This document shows, piece after piece, positions 37,317-46,873 of a stretch of DNA of 64,000 nucleotides. Where the stretch lies: positions 37,420 to 101,419 of the forward strand of contig JAPLPE010000012.1 in assembly GCA_026400355.1 (NCBI GenBank), read 5' to 3'. The DNA is from Rhodobacterales bacterium. Lineage in GTDB: Bacteria; Pseudomonadota; Alphaproteobacteria; Rhodobacterales; Rhodobacteraceae. The position numbers were made by a program, and so were the translations under genes. The notes beneath the pieces are model-generated. The model was not told the origin of the DNA. It did no database searches and worked only from the letters and a program-made list of their open reading frames with translations. How positions within the stretch are numbered: the stretch's first letter is position 1; every line of letters begins with the position of its first letter.

Positions 37317-37938
37317 AGTTCCGGCTGGCCTTGATCTGATCCCAGGCCCAGACAACCTCGGCCAACTGTTCTTCCTGACTGCGGTCGCCACCGTTCATGT
37401 CAGGATGAAGAACCTTTATCAACGCCTTGTAAGCCTTTCGTATTTCTGCCTTGGTCATCGTATCTCTGACTTCCAGGATCTCGACCGCCTTGCGCTCCGT
37501 CGGCGGCAGCTTGCGTGACCCCGCCGCAGCCCGGCCCGGGTTGCGCGTGGCATTGGCCCCCAGCACCTGATGCGGGTCATCCACGCCCAGGCGCGCCCAG
37601 GCACGCTGCTCCTCGCTCCGCTTGCCAAAGGGTTTGGTCTCGCGTTCCCAGACGCGGTCCTTCTCGACCTGATCCAGATAATCCTGCTCCGACGCGCCGT
37701 CGAAGAAGTTCCACTTCAGGTTATACTCGCGGACATGGTCCTTGCAGAACCAGAAGTAGTCATCCAGCACATCGGGCGATTTCGGCGCACGGTACTTCCC
37801 GTCTTCGGGGCAGCCCGCGTGATCGCAGCGCCGCACAGACGTCTCGAACGCCCCGGACATGCCACGGCGTCCACGCGGGTTCTTCTTCTTGGCGCCCGAC
37901 ACCGAAATGTCGAAACCGAAGGGATCCTTCTTTTCCAT
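37300..37938 (-). CDS. J-domain protein
   Basis: A 212-residue protein with a C-terminal J domain (about residues 150-212) that contains the required HPD motif in VLHPDMNGGD. The N-terminal 140 residues are specific to this alphaproteobacterial type, with two Cys in CDHAGCPEDGKYR and one in WFCKDH that could bind metal. J domains stimulate the ATPase of Hsp70 (DnaK). It is divergent from the bolA gene, a neighbourhood often seen together with cobS and cobT. Confidence 0.9.
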   Translation of the reverse strand: MEKKDPFGFDISVSGAKKKNPRGRRGMSGAFETSVRRCDHAGCPEDGKYRAPKSPDVLDDYFWFCKDHVREYNLKWNFFDGASEQDYLDQVEKDRVWERETKPFGKRSEEQRAWARLGVDDPHQVLGANATRNPGRAAAGSRKLPPTERKAVEILEVRDTMTKAEIRKAYKALIKVLHPDMNGGDRSQEEQLAEVVWAWDQIKASRNFKDEE

Positions 37939-38017
37939 TGGGTCTGGCTTACCTTTCCGACTCGGACGAGCGAGTTTAAGCCGTGTGTCGTCAGAGAGAA
38001 GGGGTTTGGGAAAAATA

Positions 38018-38272
38018 ATGGGACTTGCGCAGGAGATTCGGGCGAAATTGGAGGCTGCGTTTCAGCCGACTGCGCTTGAAGTGGTCAATGACAGCCACAA
38101 TCACGCGGGACATTCCGGCGATGACGGGTCGGGAGAGAGTCATTGGACCGTCACAATCGCCGCCCCGGCCTTTGCCCCGATGACCCGTGTCGCTCGTCAC
38201 AGGGCGATTCACACCGCACTCGGTCCCGAGATCATGGGCCGCCTTCACGCGCTGGCGCTGAACGTGTCGTGA
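38018..38272 (+). CDS. bolA: BolA family protein
   Basis: An 84-residue BolA protein with IRAKLEAAFQPTALEVVNDSHNHAGH at the start and the conserved HWTVTIAAPAF and RVARHRAIHTALGPEI. BolA proteins work with monothiol glutaredoxins in iron-sulfur handling and in stress control. The ATG at 38018 gives the family N-terminus. It is divergent from the J-domain gene with 79 bp between them. Confidence 0.92.
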   Translation: MGLAQEIRAKLEAAFQPTALEVVNDSHNHAGHSGDDGSGESHWTVTIAAPAFAPMTRVARHRAIHTALGPEIMGRLHALALNVS

Positions 38273-38635
38273 TTATTCGGCAGCGGCCACGGCCGGGCCA
38301 AGGCGCGGCGCGGTGCCCAAAGGCTCCTCACCCGCCCGCAGGACAAGCGCGGGCAGTGCGGCCTGTTCCTGCGTCACGCCCGGCGTGACGGCAGCGGCGA
38401 CCTCGGTCGTGTGGCGGAACACGAGCATCGTCTGGTATGTGGTCGTCTTTCCCGTCAGGCCCTGACGTTCCTCGCAGGGAAGCATGTCGGACCGCACATA
38501 TTCCCAGCCATCCGCACCAAGTTCATTCATGATGACCTGAAGCGCCTGCGCAAACCGTTCCTCGGTCGTCTTGGCCCCGTTGGCCTTAATGCCACGTTTG
38601 GGCGCAGGCAGGACGCGGTATTCATACTTGGGCAT
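38273..38635 (-). CDS. DUF4177-like protein
   Basis: A 120-residue protein. The first half (YEYRVLPAPKRG, LNQ-type helix QVIMNELGADGWEYV) has the DUF4177 pattern of a small beta-alpha domain. The second half is low in complexity, rich in Ala, Val and Pro, and ends AVAAAE. The stop touches the bolA stop on the other strand. No function is known to me. Confidence 0.75.
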   Translation of the reverse strand: MPKYEYRVLPAPKRGIKANGAKTTEERFAQALQVIMNELGADGWEYVRSDMLPCEERQGLTGKTTTYQTMLVFRHTTEVAAAVTPGVTQEQAALPALVLRAGEEPLGTAPRLGPAVAAAE

Positions 38636-38757
38636 CAGACACTCCCTTTATTGGGGCGGATCATATCAACTGAGGCCGCCAAGGCCAAGGATTTCCACGA
38701 TAATCCGGCAGCGCCAGATGTGGTGTCCCACATCCGGCCGCCCGCCATATCTCGTGG

Positions 38758-40269
38758 CTACAGGCCCAGCTTGGCTTTGACGAGTTCGTCCACCATCGCC
38801 GGATTCGCCTTGCCGCCCGTGGCCTTCATCACCTGACCCACGAACCAGCCGGCCAGCTTGGGATTGGCCTTGGCCTTTTCCACCTGCGCCGGGTTGTCCG
38901 TGATGATCTGGTTCACGGCGGTCTCGATGGCGCCAGTGTCTGTGACCTGCCGCATCCCGCGCGTTTCCACGATCTGCGCGGGGTCGCCGCCCTCGCAATA
39001 GACGATTTCGAACAGGTCTTTGGCTATCTTGCCCGAAATGTCCCCCTTGGCGATCAGATCGATGATCCCGCCCAGTTGCGCCGGGCTGACGGGGCAGTCA
39101 CTGATCCCCTTGCCGTCCTTCTTCAAGCGACCGAACAGCTCGTTGATAACCCAGTTCGCGGCCATCTTGCCGTCCCGGCCTTCCGCAACAGCCTCAAAAT
39201 AGGCCGCATCTTCGGCCTCGGCGGTCAGGACGCTCGCGTCATACTCCGACAGGCCGATTGACAGGACAAACCGCGCTTTCTTTGCATCAGGCAGTTCCGG
39301 CAGGCTTTCCTTGATCCCGTCAACCCAAACCTGCTCGATCTCCAAAGGCAGCAGATCGGGATCGGGGAAGTAGCGGTAATCATGCGCCTCTTCCTTGGAC
39401 CGCATCGACCGCGTCTCGCCCTTGTCCACGTCGTAAAGCCGCGTTTCCTGCACGACCTTGGCGCCATCCTCGATGATCGCGATCTGGCGCCGCGCCTCAT
39501 ACTCAATCGCCATCTGGATGAACCGCATGGAGTTCATGTTCTTGATCTCGCACCGCGTGCCCAGATGCGAAAAGTCCTGCGATTCCTGATACCGCTCATA
39601 GTCGCCCGGCCGGCAGACCGACACGTTGACGTCCGCCCGCAGATTGCCGTTCTGCATGTTGCCATCGCAGGTGCCCAGATACCGCATGATCTGGCGCAGC
39701 TTGCCGACATAGGCCGCGGCCTCCTCCGGCCCCCGGATATCAGGACGGCTGACGATCTCCATCAGCGCCACGCCCGTCCGGTTGAGGTCCACGAAAGACA
39801 TCGCAGGATCCATGTCATGGATCGACTTGCCCGCGTCCTGTTCCAGATGAATACGCTCGATCCGCACGCGGCGGGCCATGCCGGGGCCCATTTCCACGAT
39901 GACTTCGCCCTCACTCACGATCGGGTGATACAACTGGCTGATCTGATAGCCCTGCGGAAGGTCAGGGTAGAAATAATTCTTCCGGTCAAAGGCCGACCAC
40001 AGGTTTATCTGCGCCTTCAGGCCCAGCCCCGTCCGCACCGCCTGCGCCACGCAGCCTTCGTTGATGACGGGCAGCATCCCCGGCATGCCCGCATCCACGA
40101 ACGCAACGTTGGAGTTGGGCTCTGCCCCGAACAGGGTCGACGCGCCCGAAAACAGCTTGGCGTTCGTTGCAACCTGCGCATGCACCTCAAGGCCGATGAC
40201 CAGTTCCCAGTCGCCTTTGGCGCCCGCGATCACCTTGGGTTTCGGTGCAGAATAGGTCAGGTCCAGCAT
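38758..40269 (-). CDS. gatB: Aspartyl/glutamyl-tRNA amidotransferase subunit B
   Basis: A 503-residue GatB, the kinase/tRNA-binding subunit of GatCAB, which turns Glu-tRNA(Gln) or Asp-tRNA(Asn) into the amide form. The start [13 protein letters not shown], the [18 protein letters not shown] block, the CEIKNMNS motif and the C-terminal YqeY-like domain ([31 protein letters not shown]) are all present. The ATG at 40269 is the family start; an open frame extends 26 codons further without similarity. Confidence 0.96.
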   Translation of the reverse strand: MLDLTYSAPKPKVIAGAKGDWELVIGLEVHAQVATNAKLFSGASTLFGAEPNSNVAFVDAGMPGMLPVINEGCVAQAVRTGLGLKAQINLWSAFDRKNYFYPDLPQGYQISQLYHPIVSEGEVIVEMGPGMARRVRIERIHLEQDAGKSIHDMDPAMSFVDLNRTGVALMEIVSRPDIRGPEEAAAYVGKLRQIMRYLGTCDGNMQNGNLRADVNVSVCRPGDYERYQESQDFSHLGTRCEIKNMNSMRFIQMAIEYEARRQIAIIEDGAKVVQETRLYDVDKGETRSMRSKEEAHDYRYFPDPDLLPLEIEQVWVDGIKESLPELPDAKKARFVLSIGLSEYDASVLTAEAEDAAYFEAVAEGRDGKMAANWVINELFGRLKKDGKGISDCPVSPAQLGGIIDLIAKGDISGKIAKDLFEIVYCEGGDPAQIVETRGMRQVTDTGAIETAVNQIITDNPAQVEKAKANPKLAGWFVGQVMKATGGKANPAMVDELVKAKLGL

Positions 40270-40470
40270 GGCCGCATCCTTTGACGTTTCGCACTCTCTA
40301 GGGCCAGATGCGCCGTTCATCAAGCCACCGGGCACATGTAGGCCCATCGGCGGATTGAAGTCGTGGTCAGCGTGAATCTGCCGAAAATCATCTTTGCCGG
40401 GCGGGTCGACTCGACGCTGTTGCGATCCGTGTCCTACGACGCCCGGGTTGAAACTGCTGGAGTCCGACTA

Positions 40471-41073
40471 TTGACCCTTCTTGACACCTGCCGATCGTTC
40501 GGTCGCCTTTCCGCCCTTGGCCTGATGTTTCCGCTGATTGCCTGCGCAACCCCGGAACCCCCGCCGCCTGACGTTCTTCCCGTCATGCAGTGGGATCACC
40601 GCCCCGAAGGCGAACAATGGACCGAAGCGACCCTGGCAGCGCTGCAAACCGAAGGCGTGGCGCTCCTCAGCGAAGTCCCCGGTGACATCGGCACCTGGTG
40701 CCCCGGCTACCTCGAAGCCGACCACGAAGAACGCGCCGCCTTCTGGGCCGGCCTCCTCTCTGCTCTTGCCCGGTTCGAAAGCACCTGGAACCCTGCCGCC
40801 GTCGGCGGCGGTGGCCGCTGGTTCGGTCTGGTCCAGATCTCGCCCAGCACCGCCCGACTGTACGATTGCGCCGCGGATTCGGGATCGGAACTGACCAACG
40901 GATCGGCAAACCTGCAATGTGCGGTCCGGATCGCCGCAGAAACGGTCACCCGCGACGGCGTTGTCGCCGCCAACCGGGGCGGTCTTGCTGCTGACTGGGG
41001 CCCCTTTGCCAGCGCGGAAAAGCGTCAGGCCATGGCCGCTTGGGTCTCTTCGCAAAGCTACTGTCAGGGCTGA
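40471..41073 (+). CDS. Lytic transglycosylase-like lipoprotein
   Basis: About 200 residues with a TTG start at 40471 preceded by GGAG eight bases upstream. This start yields a proper lipoprotein signal ending in LIAC (lipobox); a GTG at 40363 would give an unusually long leader. The C-terminal domain resembles SLT lysozyme-like folds: FWAGLLSALARFESTWNPAAVGGGG with the likely catalytic Glu in RFES, then GLVQISPSTARLYDC. It probably cuts peptidoglycan at the outer membrane. The next gene encodes a related protein. Confidence 0.75.
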   Translation: MTLLDTCRSFGRLSALGLMFPLIACATPEPPPPDVLPVMQWDHRPEGEQWTEATLAALQTEGVALLSEVPGDIGTWCPGYLEADHEERAAFWAGLLSALARFESTWNPAAVGGGGRWFGLVQISPSTARLYDCAADSGSELTNGSANLQCAVRIAAETVTRDGVVAANRGGLAADWGPFASAEKRQAMAAWVSSQSYCQG

Positions 41074-41194
41074 CGCAAATGGTACTCTCGTGGGCCAACC
41101 TCATGCGTCGCATGAGATGGCTCTTCTAACCATCTAATATTGCATGAAAGATTCTTGTTGCCGGACCTTGGATGATTAGGGCATCCTGACACTC

Positions 41195-42184
41195 ATGATT
41201 GCGCCAAACTGGATCCTTGGTGGTATACTGGCTGGGATGCTGGGGCTGACGGGGCTGGCGGCTTCTTCCGAGACGCCATCCCGGCCCGAGGAAAACCTTG
41301 TTCCGTCCGCCCCCGCCGTCTACATCACCGCGTCCTTGCCGGTGGTTCCGGTGCCGAGGCTTCAATTCGCCAGTCAGGCCGCCTCGATTGCCGCTCAGTT
41401 GGCGGCACTCCACCGCAGCGGTGCCCTGCCCAGCCCGCCCGCCCGCTCCGAAGAAGCGCTCCGCATCAACGCGGTCTTCCGCAAGGGCGAAATCGTCCGC
41501 CCCATCGCCCGCGAGGATTACCTCCCAAAGGCCCGTTGGGACGAACGTGCCGGCACGCTGGCCTGGACCGAAGCCGCGATGAGTGCCATCAACGAACAGA
41601 ACCACGACCTCAGCGATATCGTCCCGATCGACATCGACCGCTGGTGCCCCGCCTATACCCGCAACAACGAGGTCCGACGCGATTCCTTCTGGGTCGGCAT
41701 GATCTCGACGCTCGCCCGGCACGAAAGCACTTTCAACCCATCGGCCGTCGGCGGCGGCGGCCTCTACCACGGCCTGTTCCAGATCCTGCCATCGACGGCC
41801 GAGCAATACGGCTGCTCCGCGCGCACAGGACAGGAACTTCACGACCCCGAAGCGAATCTGTCCTGCGCCATCAGGATCATGAGCGTGAACGTCGCCCGTG
41901 ACCACGCCGTTGCCTTCTACGATGGCCGCTGGCGCGGTGTCGCCGCCGACTGGGGCCCGATGACCAACAGCAGCAAGCGCGAAGAGATGCAGGAATGGAC
42001 GCGGTCGCAAAGCTACTGCGCCATGCCCATCGGCGTCAGCAAATCCCTGCGTCCGCCTGAACGCCCCTGGGTGCTTGCCGCGTATCAGGCCGACGACCCG
42101 ACGCCCGAAGTCATCGAACTGGCGATGCTGACCGCCGCCGAAATGCGCTCCGACGGCCTTCCCGGCATCTCAGGAGCGGAGTAG
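41195..42184 (+). CDS. Lytic transglycosylase-like protein, paralogue of the preceding gene
   Basis: A 329-residue protein with an N-terminal membrane anchor or signal (about residues 5-24), a Pro-rich linker and the same SLT-like domain as the preceding protein: DIDRWCPAY, SFWVGMISTLARHESTFNPSAVGGGG with Glu in RHES, GLFQILPSTAEQYGC, and WTRSQSYC. The shared Cys positions suggest common disulfides in the periplasm. The tail of about 45 residues is unique. It ends 15 bp inside the acyltransferase gene on the other strand. Confidence 0.8.
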   Translation: MIAPNWILGGILAGMLGLTGLAASSETPSRPEENLVPSAPAVYITASLPVVPVPRLQFASQAASIAAQLAALHRSGALPSPPARSEEALRINAVFRKGEIVRPIAREDYLPKARWDERAGTLAWTEAAMSAINEQNHDLSDIVPIDIDRWCPAYTRNNEVRRDSFWVGMISTLARHESTFNPSAVGGGGLYHGLFQILPSTAEQYGCSARTGQELHDPEANLSCAIRIMSVNVARDHAVAFYDGRWRGVAADWGPMTNSSKREEMQEWTRSQSYCAMPIGVSKSLRPPERPWVLAAYQADDPTPEVIELAMLTAAEMRSDGLPGISGAE

Positions 42185-43030
42185 CGGCCGCCTCGTCGCC
42201 CGCAACATGCTGACCGTGGGCGCATCACGGCCCCCAAGGGCCAGCGTGGCCCGCCGCAGCATCTCGATTCCATCCTCGGACGTTGCAGGCAATGAGGCCG
42301 GCGAAATCTCTTCACCAACGGTCACGACATAGGGCTGACGTGCCTTGTTCATCGTTTCATGGAACAGGGTGATGTCGCGCAGGGTGGGATGGATCAGGTC
42401 GAACATATAGAACAGCGCCGAATTGCGCGCCTGAATGTTGATCGGAATGACCGGAAGCTCGAACTTTCGCGCCAGCATCGCCGCCGAGGCCATCCAGGGC
42501 CGCTCATAAAGCCGCAGACCCTGCCGCTTGGCCAGACGGCCCGAGGGGAAGATGATCCCGATGCGCCCCTGTTCCACTGCGTCGCGGGTAAAGGCCATCG
42601 TCTCGCGCGTCTTGCTGTGGCTGCGCTTTTCGGTCCGCCATTCAACCGGCGCGATCATGTCTTCCATCTGGGGAAGGATGCGCAGAATGTCGCGGTTCGC
42701 AAAGAAATACAGGTCGGGGCGAATCGGCGCCAGCAGATGCCAGAGGATGATTCCGTCCGCGATCCCCGTCGGATGGTTGGCCACGATCATCGCAGGTCCG
42801 TGGCGCGGGATGTTCTGCAAACCGGTTACGGTCACATGCCTGGCCAGCATCTTTCCCATGTCGCCCATGATCTCGGCGGTGGGCGAATCCACAAATCCTT
42901 CGGCAATCTTAACGGTCTTGTCGTAGGAAAGGGTCCGGTTCAGGACGCTGCGGGTCGCGCCCACCACTGCCGAAGAGCGAAACAACCACGGCGCGCGTTC
43001 GGCGATCAGCGGATCAATGCGGTCTTTCAT
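42170..43030 (-). CDS. Lysophospholipid acyltransferase family protein
   Basis: A 286-residue PlsC-like acyltransferase, likely at the inner membrane in phospholipid synthesis. The acceptor motif reads NHPTGIADG, with five residues between His and Asp instead of the usual four, a variant seen in some glycerolipid acyltransferases. The second signature IIFPSGRLAKRQG replaces the common EGTR. A substrate-contact block PVIPINIQARNS follows. Substrate unknown. Confidence 0.85.
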   Translation of the reverse strand: MKDRIDPLIAERAPWLFRSSAVVGATRSVLNRTLSYDKTVKIAEGFVDSPTAEIMGDMGKMLARHVTVTGLQNIPRHGPAMIVANHPTGIADGIILWHLLAPIRPDLYFFANRDILRILPQMEDMIAPVEWRTEKRSHSKTRETMAFTRDAVEQGRIGIIFPSGRLAKRQGLRLYERPWMASAAMLARKFELPVIPINIQARNSALFYMFDLIHPTLRDITLFHETMNKARQPYVVTVGEEISPASLPATSEDGIEMLRRATLALGGRDAPTVSMLRATRRPLLRS

Positions 43031-43237
43031 GGAGCTTCACTGTACTTGGCATAGTCACGACGACGTGAGACCATCCTTATCCGCAAGAGGCAGGCTTTAA
43101 CAGCACGATCCGTTCGTTTGCAACCCGGCGCGGCCCAAGCGGCACAGGTCCGCCCATCCGGGCAGTCCTTCCGTTGAGGAACAGCCAAATGCTCCGCGAC
43201 AGGGTAGAGAGAATTTCTTCCCTCACGCGGTGCCCGG

Positions 43238-44143
43238 TCACCTCTCACCCAGTTCAGCAGCAAGTTTGGCCAGCGTCGTGTAGCCCAGTTCGACCGCGTC
43301 ATAGCCTTCGGCCTCTTTCTTCTTCTCTACGCTTGGGAAGGTCATTACCTGAGTCAGCCGCGTGCCACCCTCTTCAGGAGTCATCGTGACCACCACCTCG
43401 AACGGCGGGGCCGCGTCTGAATCGTCGTCCATCAGGAACTCGATCCGTTCGTGCGGCACATGCAGGGTGAAGCGGTGCCGGTTATGCCAGACCTTCCCAT
43501 GCCCGATCATGTCAAACCGCCAGACGCCGCCTTCACGCAGGTCGATCTCCTTGGTGACGCACTTGATCCCCTCAGGCCCGAACCAGCGTGGCAAAACGGC
43601 AGGATCGGTCCAGGCCTTCCACACCTGCTCAGGCGAGGCGCGAAAATGCCGCGTCAGGATCATCTGCCGTTCCGTCTTGCGTGTGGCATCCAGCGCCGCC
43701 GCATAGGCGCCAAGCTGATCGGCAACGATGCCCCAGCCGTGGGTAAAGCCCATTTCGTCGTGCTTGGCCGCCTCTTCGGCCGTCTTGTGCCGCGCCGTGA
43801 CGTGATAGACCGTGCCATCCGGATGATCAGATAACTCGATCGTGGCCGTAAAGCCAAGGCCGGGGGTTGCAACGGGCTGGAAATCCTCCGTCATCATGTC
43901 GGTCCAGGCGAACTTTGTATCCTTTACCGCATCAAGCACACAGCCCCTGCTCGGAATGACGTTCCCATCCACATGCATCGTGCTTTCGAACTTGCCGCCC
44001 GGGCGCAGGTTGATCGTGATGTCGGTGAGATGATGCGGCTTGGGCATGAACCAGTGGGCCATATGCTCCGGGTTGGTCCAGCATTCGTAGATAAGCGCAC
44101 GCGGTGCCTTCAGGACCCGGTGCAGGATCAGGTTCTCATTCAT
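43238..44143 (-). CDS. Protein with two AHSA1/SRPBCC domains in tandem
   Basis: A 301-residue protein made of two START-like AHSA1 domains. The first covers about residues 1-145 (LILHRVLKAPRALIYECWTNPEHMAHWF...HGWGIVADQLGAYAAAL) and the second about 150-301 (MILTRHFRASPEQVWKAWTDPAVLPRWF...GYTTLAKLAAELGER). Each alone is the length of a complete single-domain protein. The start overlaps the ArsR stop by four bases, so it is co-translated with the regulator. ArsR-AHSA1 pairs are common; the ligand is unknown. Confidence 0.88.
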   Translation of the reverse strand: MNENLILHRVLKAPRALIYECWTNPEHMAHWFMPKPHHLTDITINLRPGGKFESTMHVDGNVIPSRGCVLDAVKDTKFAWTDMMTEDFQPVATPGLGFTATIELSDHPDGTVYHVTARHKTAEEAAKHDEMGFTHGWGIVADQLGAYAAALDATRKTERQMILTRHFRASPEQVWKAWTDPAVLPRWFGPEGIKCVTKEIDLREGGVWRFDMIGHGKVWHNRHRFTLHVPHERIEFLMDDDSDAAPPFEVVVTMTPEEGGTRLTQVMTFPSVEKKKEAEGYDAVELGYTTLAKLAAELGER

Positions 44144-44481
44144 GGTTTCGGTCCTTCGGTCAGTGTTGCAAGGTATTCTTCCAGCCGGTCCAGCCGGCCT
44201 TCCCACAGCAGGCGCTGCGCGGTCATCCAGTCCCGCGCCGGGGCCAGCGCCCCGGTCCGCAGGGTGCAGGTCCGCACGCGGCCCTCTTTCGTCGTGTCGA
44301 TCAATCCGCCATCCTCAAGCTTCTTCAGATGCCCCATGAACGATGGCAGGGCCATGTCAAACGGTTCGGCCAGTTCCGTGACGGATGCCGGGCCATGGGC
44401 CAGCCGGGCCAGAATGGCGCGGCGGGTCGGATCGGCCAGCGACCGGAAAAGCGCATCGAGTTCCAGTGATTGGTTAGCCAT
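44140..44481 (-). CDS. ArsR family transcriptional regulator
   Basis: A 113-residue winged helix-turn-helix regulator: ALFRSLADPTRRAILARLAHGPASVTELAEPFDMALPSFMGHLKKLEDGGLI. It has no CxC metal site in the recognition helix and belongs to the branch linked to AHSA1 proteins. I use ATG 44481; a GTG five codons upstream is possible. Two copies of an 18-bp palindrome lie over its start and 50 bp upstream, which suggests autoregulation of the ArsR-AHSA1 pair. Confidence 0.92.
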   Translation of the reverse strand: MANQSLELDALFRSLADPTRRAILARLAHGPASVTELAEPFDMALPSFMGHLKKLEDGGLIDTTKEGRVRTCTLRTGALAPARDWMTAQRLLWEGRLDRLEEYLATLTEGPKP

Positions 44482-44490
44482 ATGCCTAAG
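44473..44490. promoter_or_regulatory. Candidate ArsR operator, proximal copy
   Basis: Read on the minus strand this is CTTAGGCATATGGCTAAC. It shares CTTAGG and GCTAA at the same spacing with the copy at 44524-44541, and is nearly palindromic. It contains the ATG start codon of the ArsR gene, so a bound regulator would block transcription and possibly translation. Confidence 0.6.
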
Positions 44491-44523
44491 TTCCACGACT
44501 TGCCCGATTCGTGCAAGGAAAAG

Positions 44524-44541
44524 CTTAGGTGATTGGCTAAG
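44524..44541. promoter_or_regulatory. Candidate ArsR operator, distal copy
   Basis: CTTAGGTGATTGGCTAAG is an inverted repeat (CTTAG/CTAAG) that matches the proximal copy in the CTTAGG and GCTAA parts. The two sites are 51 bp apart, about five helical turns, upstream of the ArsR gene and divergent from malate synthase. The pair is likely the operator of the ArsR gene. Confidence 0.6.
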
Positions 44542-44670
44542 TTTGTGCCGATCACCTGTGCGGCACCAAAATGATCAGCGGCTGATTGCCTGCCCTGTCC
44601 TGATCGTCTACCTGTTTCGCATTACAACACGGTGTCCCATGGGAAGCCGTGACAAGAAGGAAACTTGACG

Positions 44671-46842
44671 ATGGGTGATCGGGTCGAGCGTGCCGGTTTG
44701 CAGGTTGCGCAAGTTCTGGCTGAGTTCGTCGAAGCCGAGGCGCTGGCAGGTCTTTCCGTAACAGCGGCGCAGTTCTGGGAAGGGCTGTCCGGCCTGATCC
44801 GTGAATTCGGCCCTCGCAACCGCGCCCTGCTGGCCCGCCGCGATCAGCTTCAGGGGCAGATCGACGACTGGCACATCGCGCTCGCAGGTCAGACCCACGA
44901 TGCCGAGGATTACCAGACCTTCCTGCAGGAAATCGGCTACATCGTCCCCGAAGGCCCCGATTTTGTCATCAAAACCCGTGGCGTCGACCCCGAAATCGCC
45001 CAGATCGCCGGCCCTCAGCTTGTCGTTCCCATCATGAACGCCCGGTTTGCGCTCAACGCCGCAAACGCCCGCTGGGGGTCGCTCTATGACGCGCTCTACG
45101 GCACCGACGCGCTGGGCGACTTGCCCCCCAAGGGCCCCTATGACGCCGCCCGTGGCGCGCGCGTCGTCGCATGGACCCGCGCCCATCTCGACGCCGTGGC
45201 CCCGCTGCGGAACGCTGGCTGGACCGAGGTCACCCATCTCCTCGTGAAGGACAGCGACCTCTACGTCGGCACCGCACGCGGCCGCGCCACACTCCTCGAC
45301 CCCGCCCAGTTCGCGGGCTGGAATGAAAGCGATCTTGGCGACTGGCAGATCCTTCTGCGCGTCAATGGCCTCCTGATCGAGATAATCGTCGATCCCACCA
45401 CTGAAACCGGCCGCGCCGACGCCGCCGGGATCTCGGACATCTTTGTCGAGGCCGCCATGTCGGCCATCATGGACTGCGAGGATTCCGTCGCCGCCGTCGA
45501 TGCCGAAGACAAGGTGGACGCCTGGCGCAACTGGCTCGGCCTCATGCGCGGCGATCTGGCCGATACCTTCGTCAAGAACGGCAAGACCATCACCCGCACC
45601 CTGAACCCCGATGCAACCTACCGTTCTGCCACCGGCGGCACGCTCCACGTCAAATGCCGCTCGCTCATGCTGGTCCGCAACGTGGGCCTCCTGATGACGA
45701 ACCCCGCCATCCTTGACCGCGACGGGGTTGAGGCGGGCGAAGGGCTGATGGATGCGATGCTGACGACCCTCATCGCCATGCATGACCTCCGGAAACAAAC
45801 CGGCCCGCGCAATTCCGAAACCGGCTCGGTCTATGTCGTCAAACCCAAGATGCACGGCCCCGAGGAAGTGGCCTTTGCCAGCGAGATCTTTGACCGGGTC
45901 GAAGACGCGCTGGGCCTGCCCCGCGACACCGTCAAGCTTGGCATCATGGACGAGGAACGCCGCACCAGCGCCAACCTCAAGGAATGCATCCGCGCCGCCC
46001 GCACGCGCCTCGCCTTCATCAACACAGGCTTCCTTGACCGCACCGGGGACGAGATTCACACCTCGATGGAAGCAGGCCCCATGCTGCCAAAGGGCGAGAT
46101 GAAATCGACCGCATGGATCGGGGCTTACGAGGATCGCAACGTCGATATCGGTCTGGCCTGCGGCCTGCAGGGCCGTGCCCAGATCGGCAAGGGCATGTGG
46201 GCCATGCCCGACCGGATGGCCGAAATGCTGGCCACCAAGATCAATCACCCCCGCGCCGGGGCGAATTGCGCCTGGGTACCGTCCCCCACCGCTGCCGTCC
46301 TTCACGCGACCCATTACCACCGCGTTGATGTCGCTGCCCGACAGGCCGAAATCGCCGCCGGCGGCCCCCGTGGTACGCTGGCAGACCTGCTCACCATCCC
46401 GCTCGCCCTCGGGCGCAATTTCTCGGAAACCGAAGTCACCGAAGAGGTCGAAAACAATGCCCAAGGCATCCTCGGCTATGTCGTCCGCTGGATCGATCAG
46501 GGCGTCGGCTGCTCCAAAGTGCCTGATATCCACGACGTGGCCCTGATGGAGGATCGCGCGACCTGCCGCATCTCGGCGCAGGCACTCGCCAACTGGCTCC
46601 ACCATGGGGTGGTGACCGAGGCGCAGGTGCAGGCCGCGCTCCGCAAGATGGCCGCAGTCGTGGACCGCCAGAACGCGGGCGATGTCCTTTATCGCCCGAT
46701 GGCCCCCGCTTACGATGGAGAGGCGTTCCAGGCCGCCTGCGACCTGATCTTCAAGGGCCGCTTTCAACCCTCGGGCTATACCGAACCCGTCTTGCACAGG
46801 CGGCGGCTGGAACGAAAGGCCCAGATCGCCCGCGCCCTTTGA
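44671..46842 (+). CDS. glcB: Malate synthase G
   Basis: With ATG 44671 the protein has 723 residues, the same as E. coli GlcB. It condenses glyoxylate with acetyl-CoA to malate. Typical parts are visible: [37 protein letters not shown], the [17 protein letters not shown] block near the glyoxylate site, [17 protein letters not shown], and [17 protein letters not shown] with a conserved Cys. AAGGAA lies upstream. A TTG two codons earlier is an alternative start. Confidence 0.96.
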   Translation: MGDRVERAGLQVAQVLAEFVEAEALAGLSVTAAQFWEGLSGLIREFGPRNRALLARRDQLQGQIDDWHIALAGQTHDAEDYQTFLQEIGYIVPEGPDFVIKTRGVDPEIAQIAGPQLVVPIMNARFALNAANARWGSLYDALYGTDALGDLPPKGPYDAARGARVVAWTRAHLDAVAPLRNAGWTEVTHLLVKDSDLYVGTARGRATLLDPAQFAGWNESDLGDWQILLRVNGLLIEIIVDPTTETGRADAAGISDIFVEAAMSAIMDCEDSVAAVDAEDKVDAWRNWLGLMRGDLADTFVKNGKTITRTLNPDATYRSATGGTLHVKCRSLMLVRNVGLLMTNPAILDRDGVEAGEGLMDAMLTTLIAMHDLRKQTGPRNSETGSVYVVKPKMHGPEEVAFASEIFDRVEDALGLPRDTVKLGIMDEERRTSANLKECIRAARTRLAFINTGFLDRTGDEIHTSMEAGPMLPKGEMKSTAWIGAYEDRNVDIGLACGLQGRAQIGKGMWAMPDRMAEMLATKINHPRAGANCAWVPSPTAAVLHATHYHRVDVAARQAEIAAGGPRGTLADLLTIPLALGRNFSETEVTEEVENNAQGILGYVVRWIDQGVGCSKVPDIHDVALMEDRATCRISAQALANWLHHGVVTEAQVQAALRKMAAVVDRQNAGDVLYRPMAPAYDGEAFQAACDLIFKGRFQPSGYTEPVLHRRRLERKAQIARAL

Positions 46843-46873
46843 ACCCGTCCGCCCCAGCCAAGGTAACTGACAC

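Noticed and set aside
43027..43302. A 91-codon frame on - between the acyltransferase and AHSA1 genes
   Set aside because: It overlaps the end of the AHSA1 gene, has no ribosome site and no recognisable sequence.
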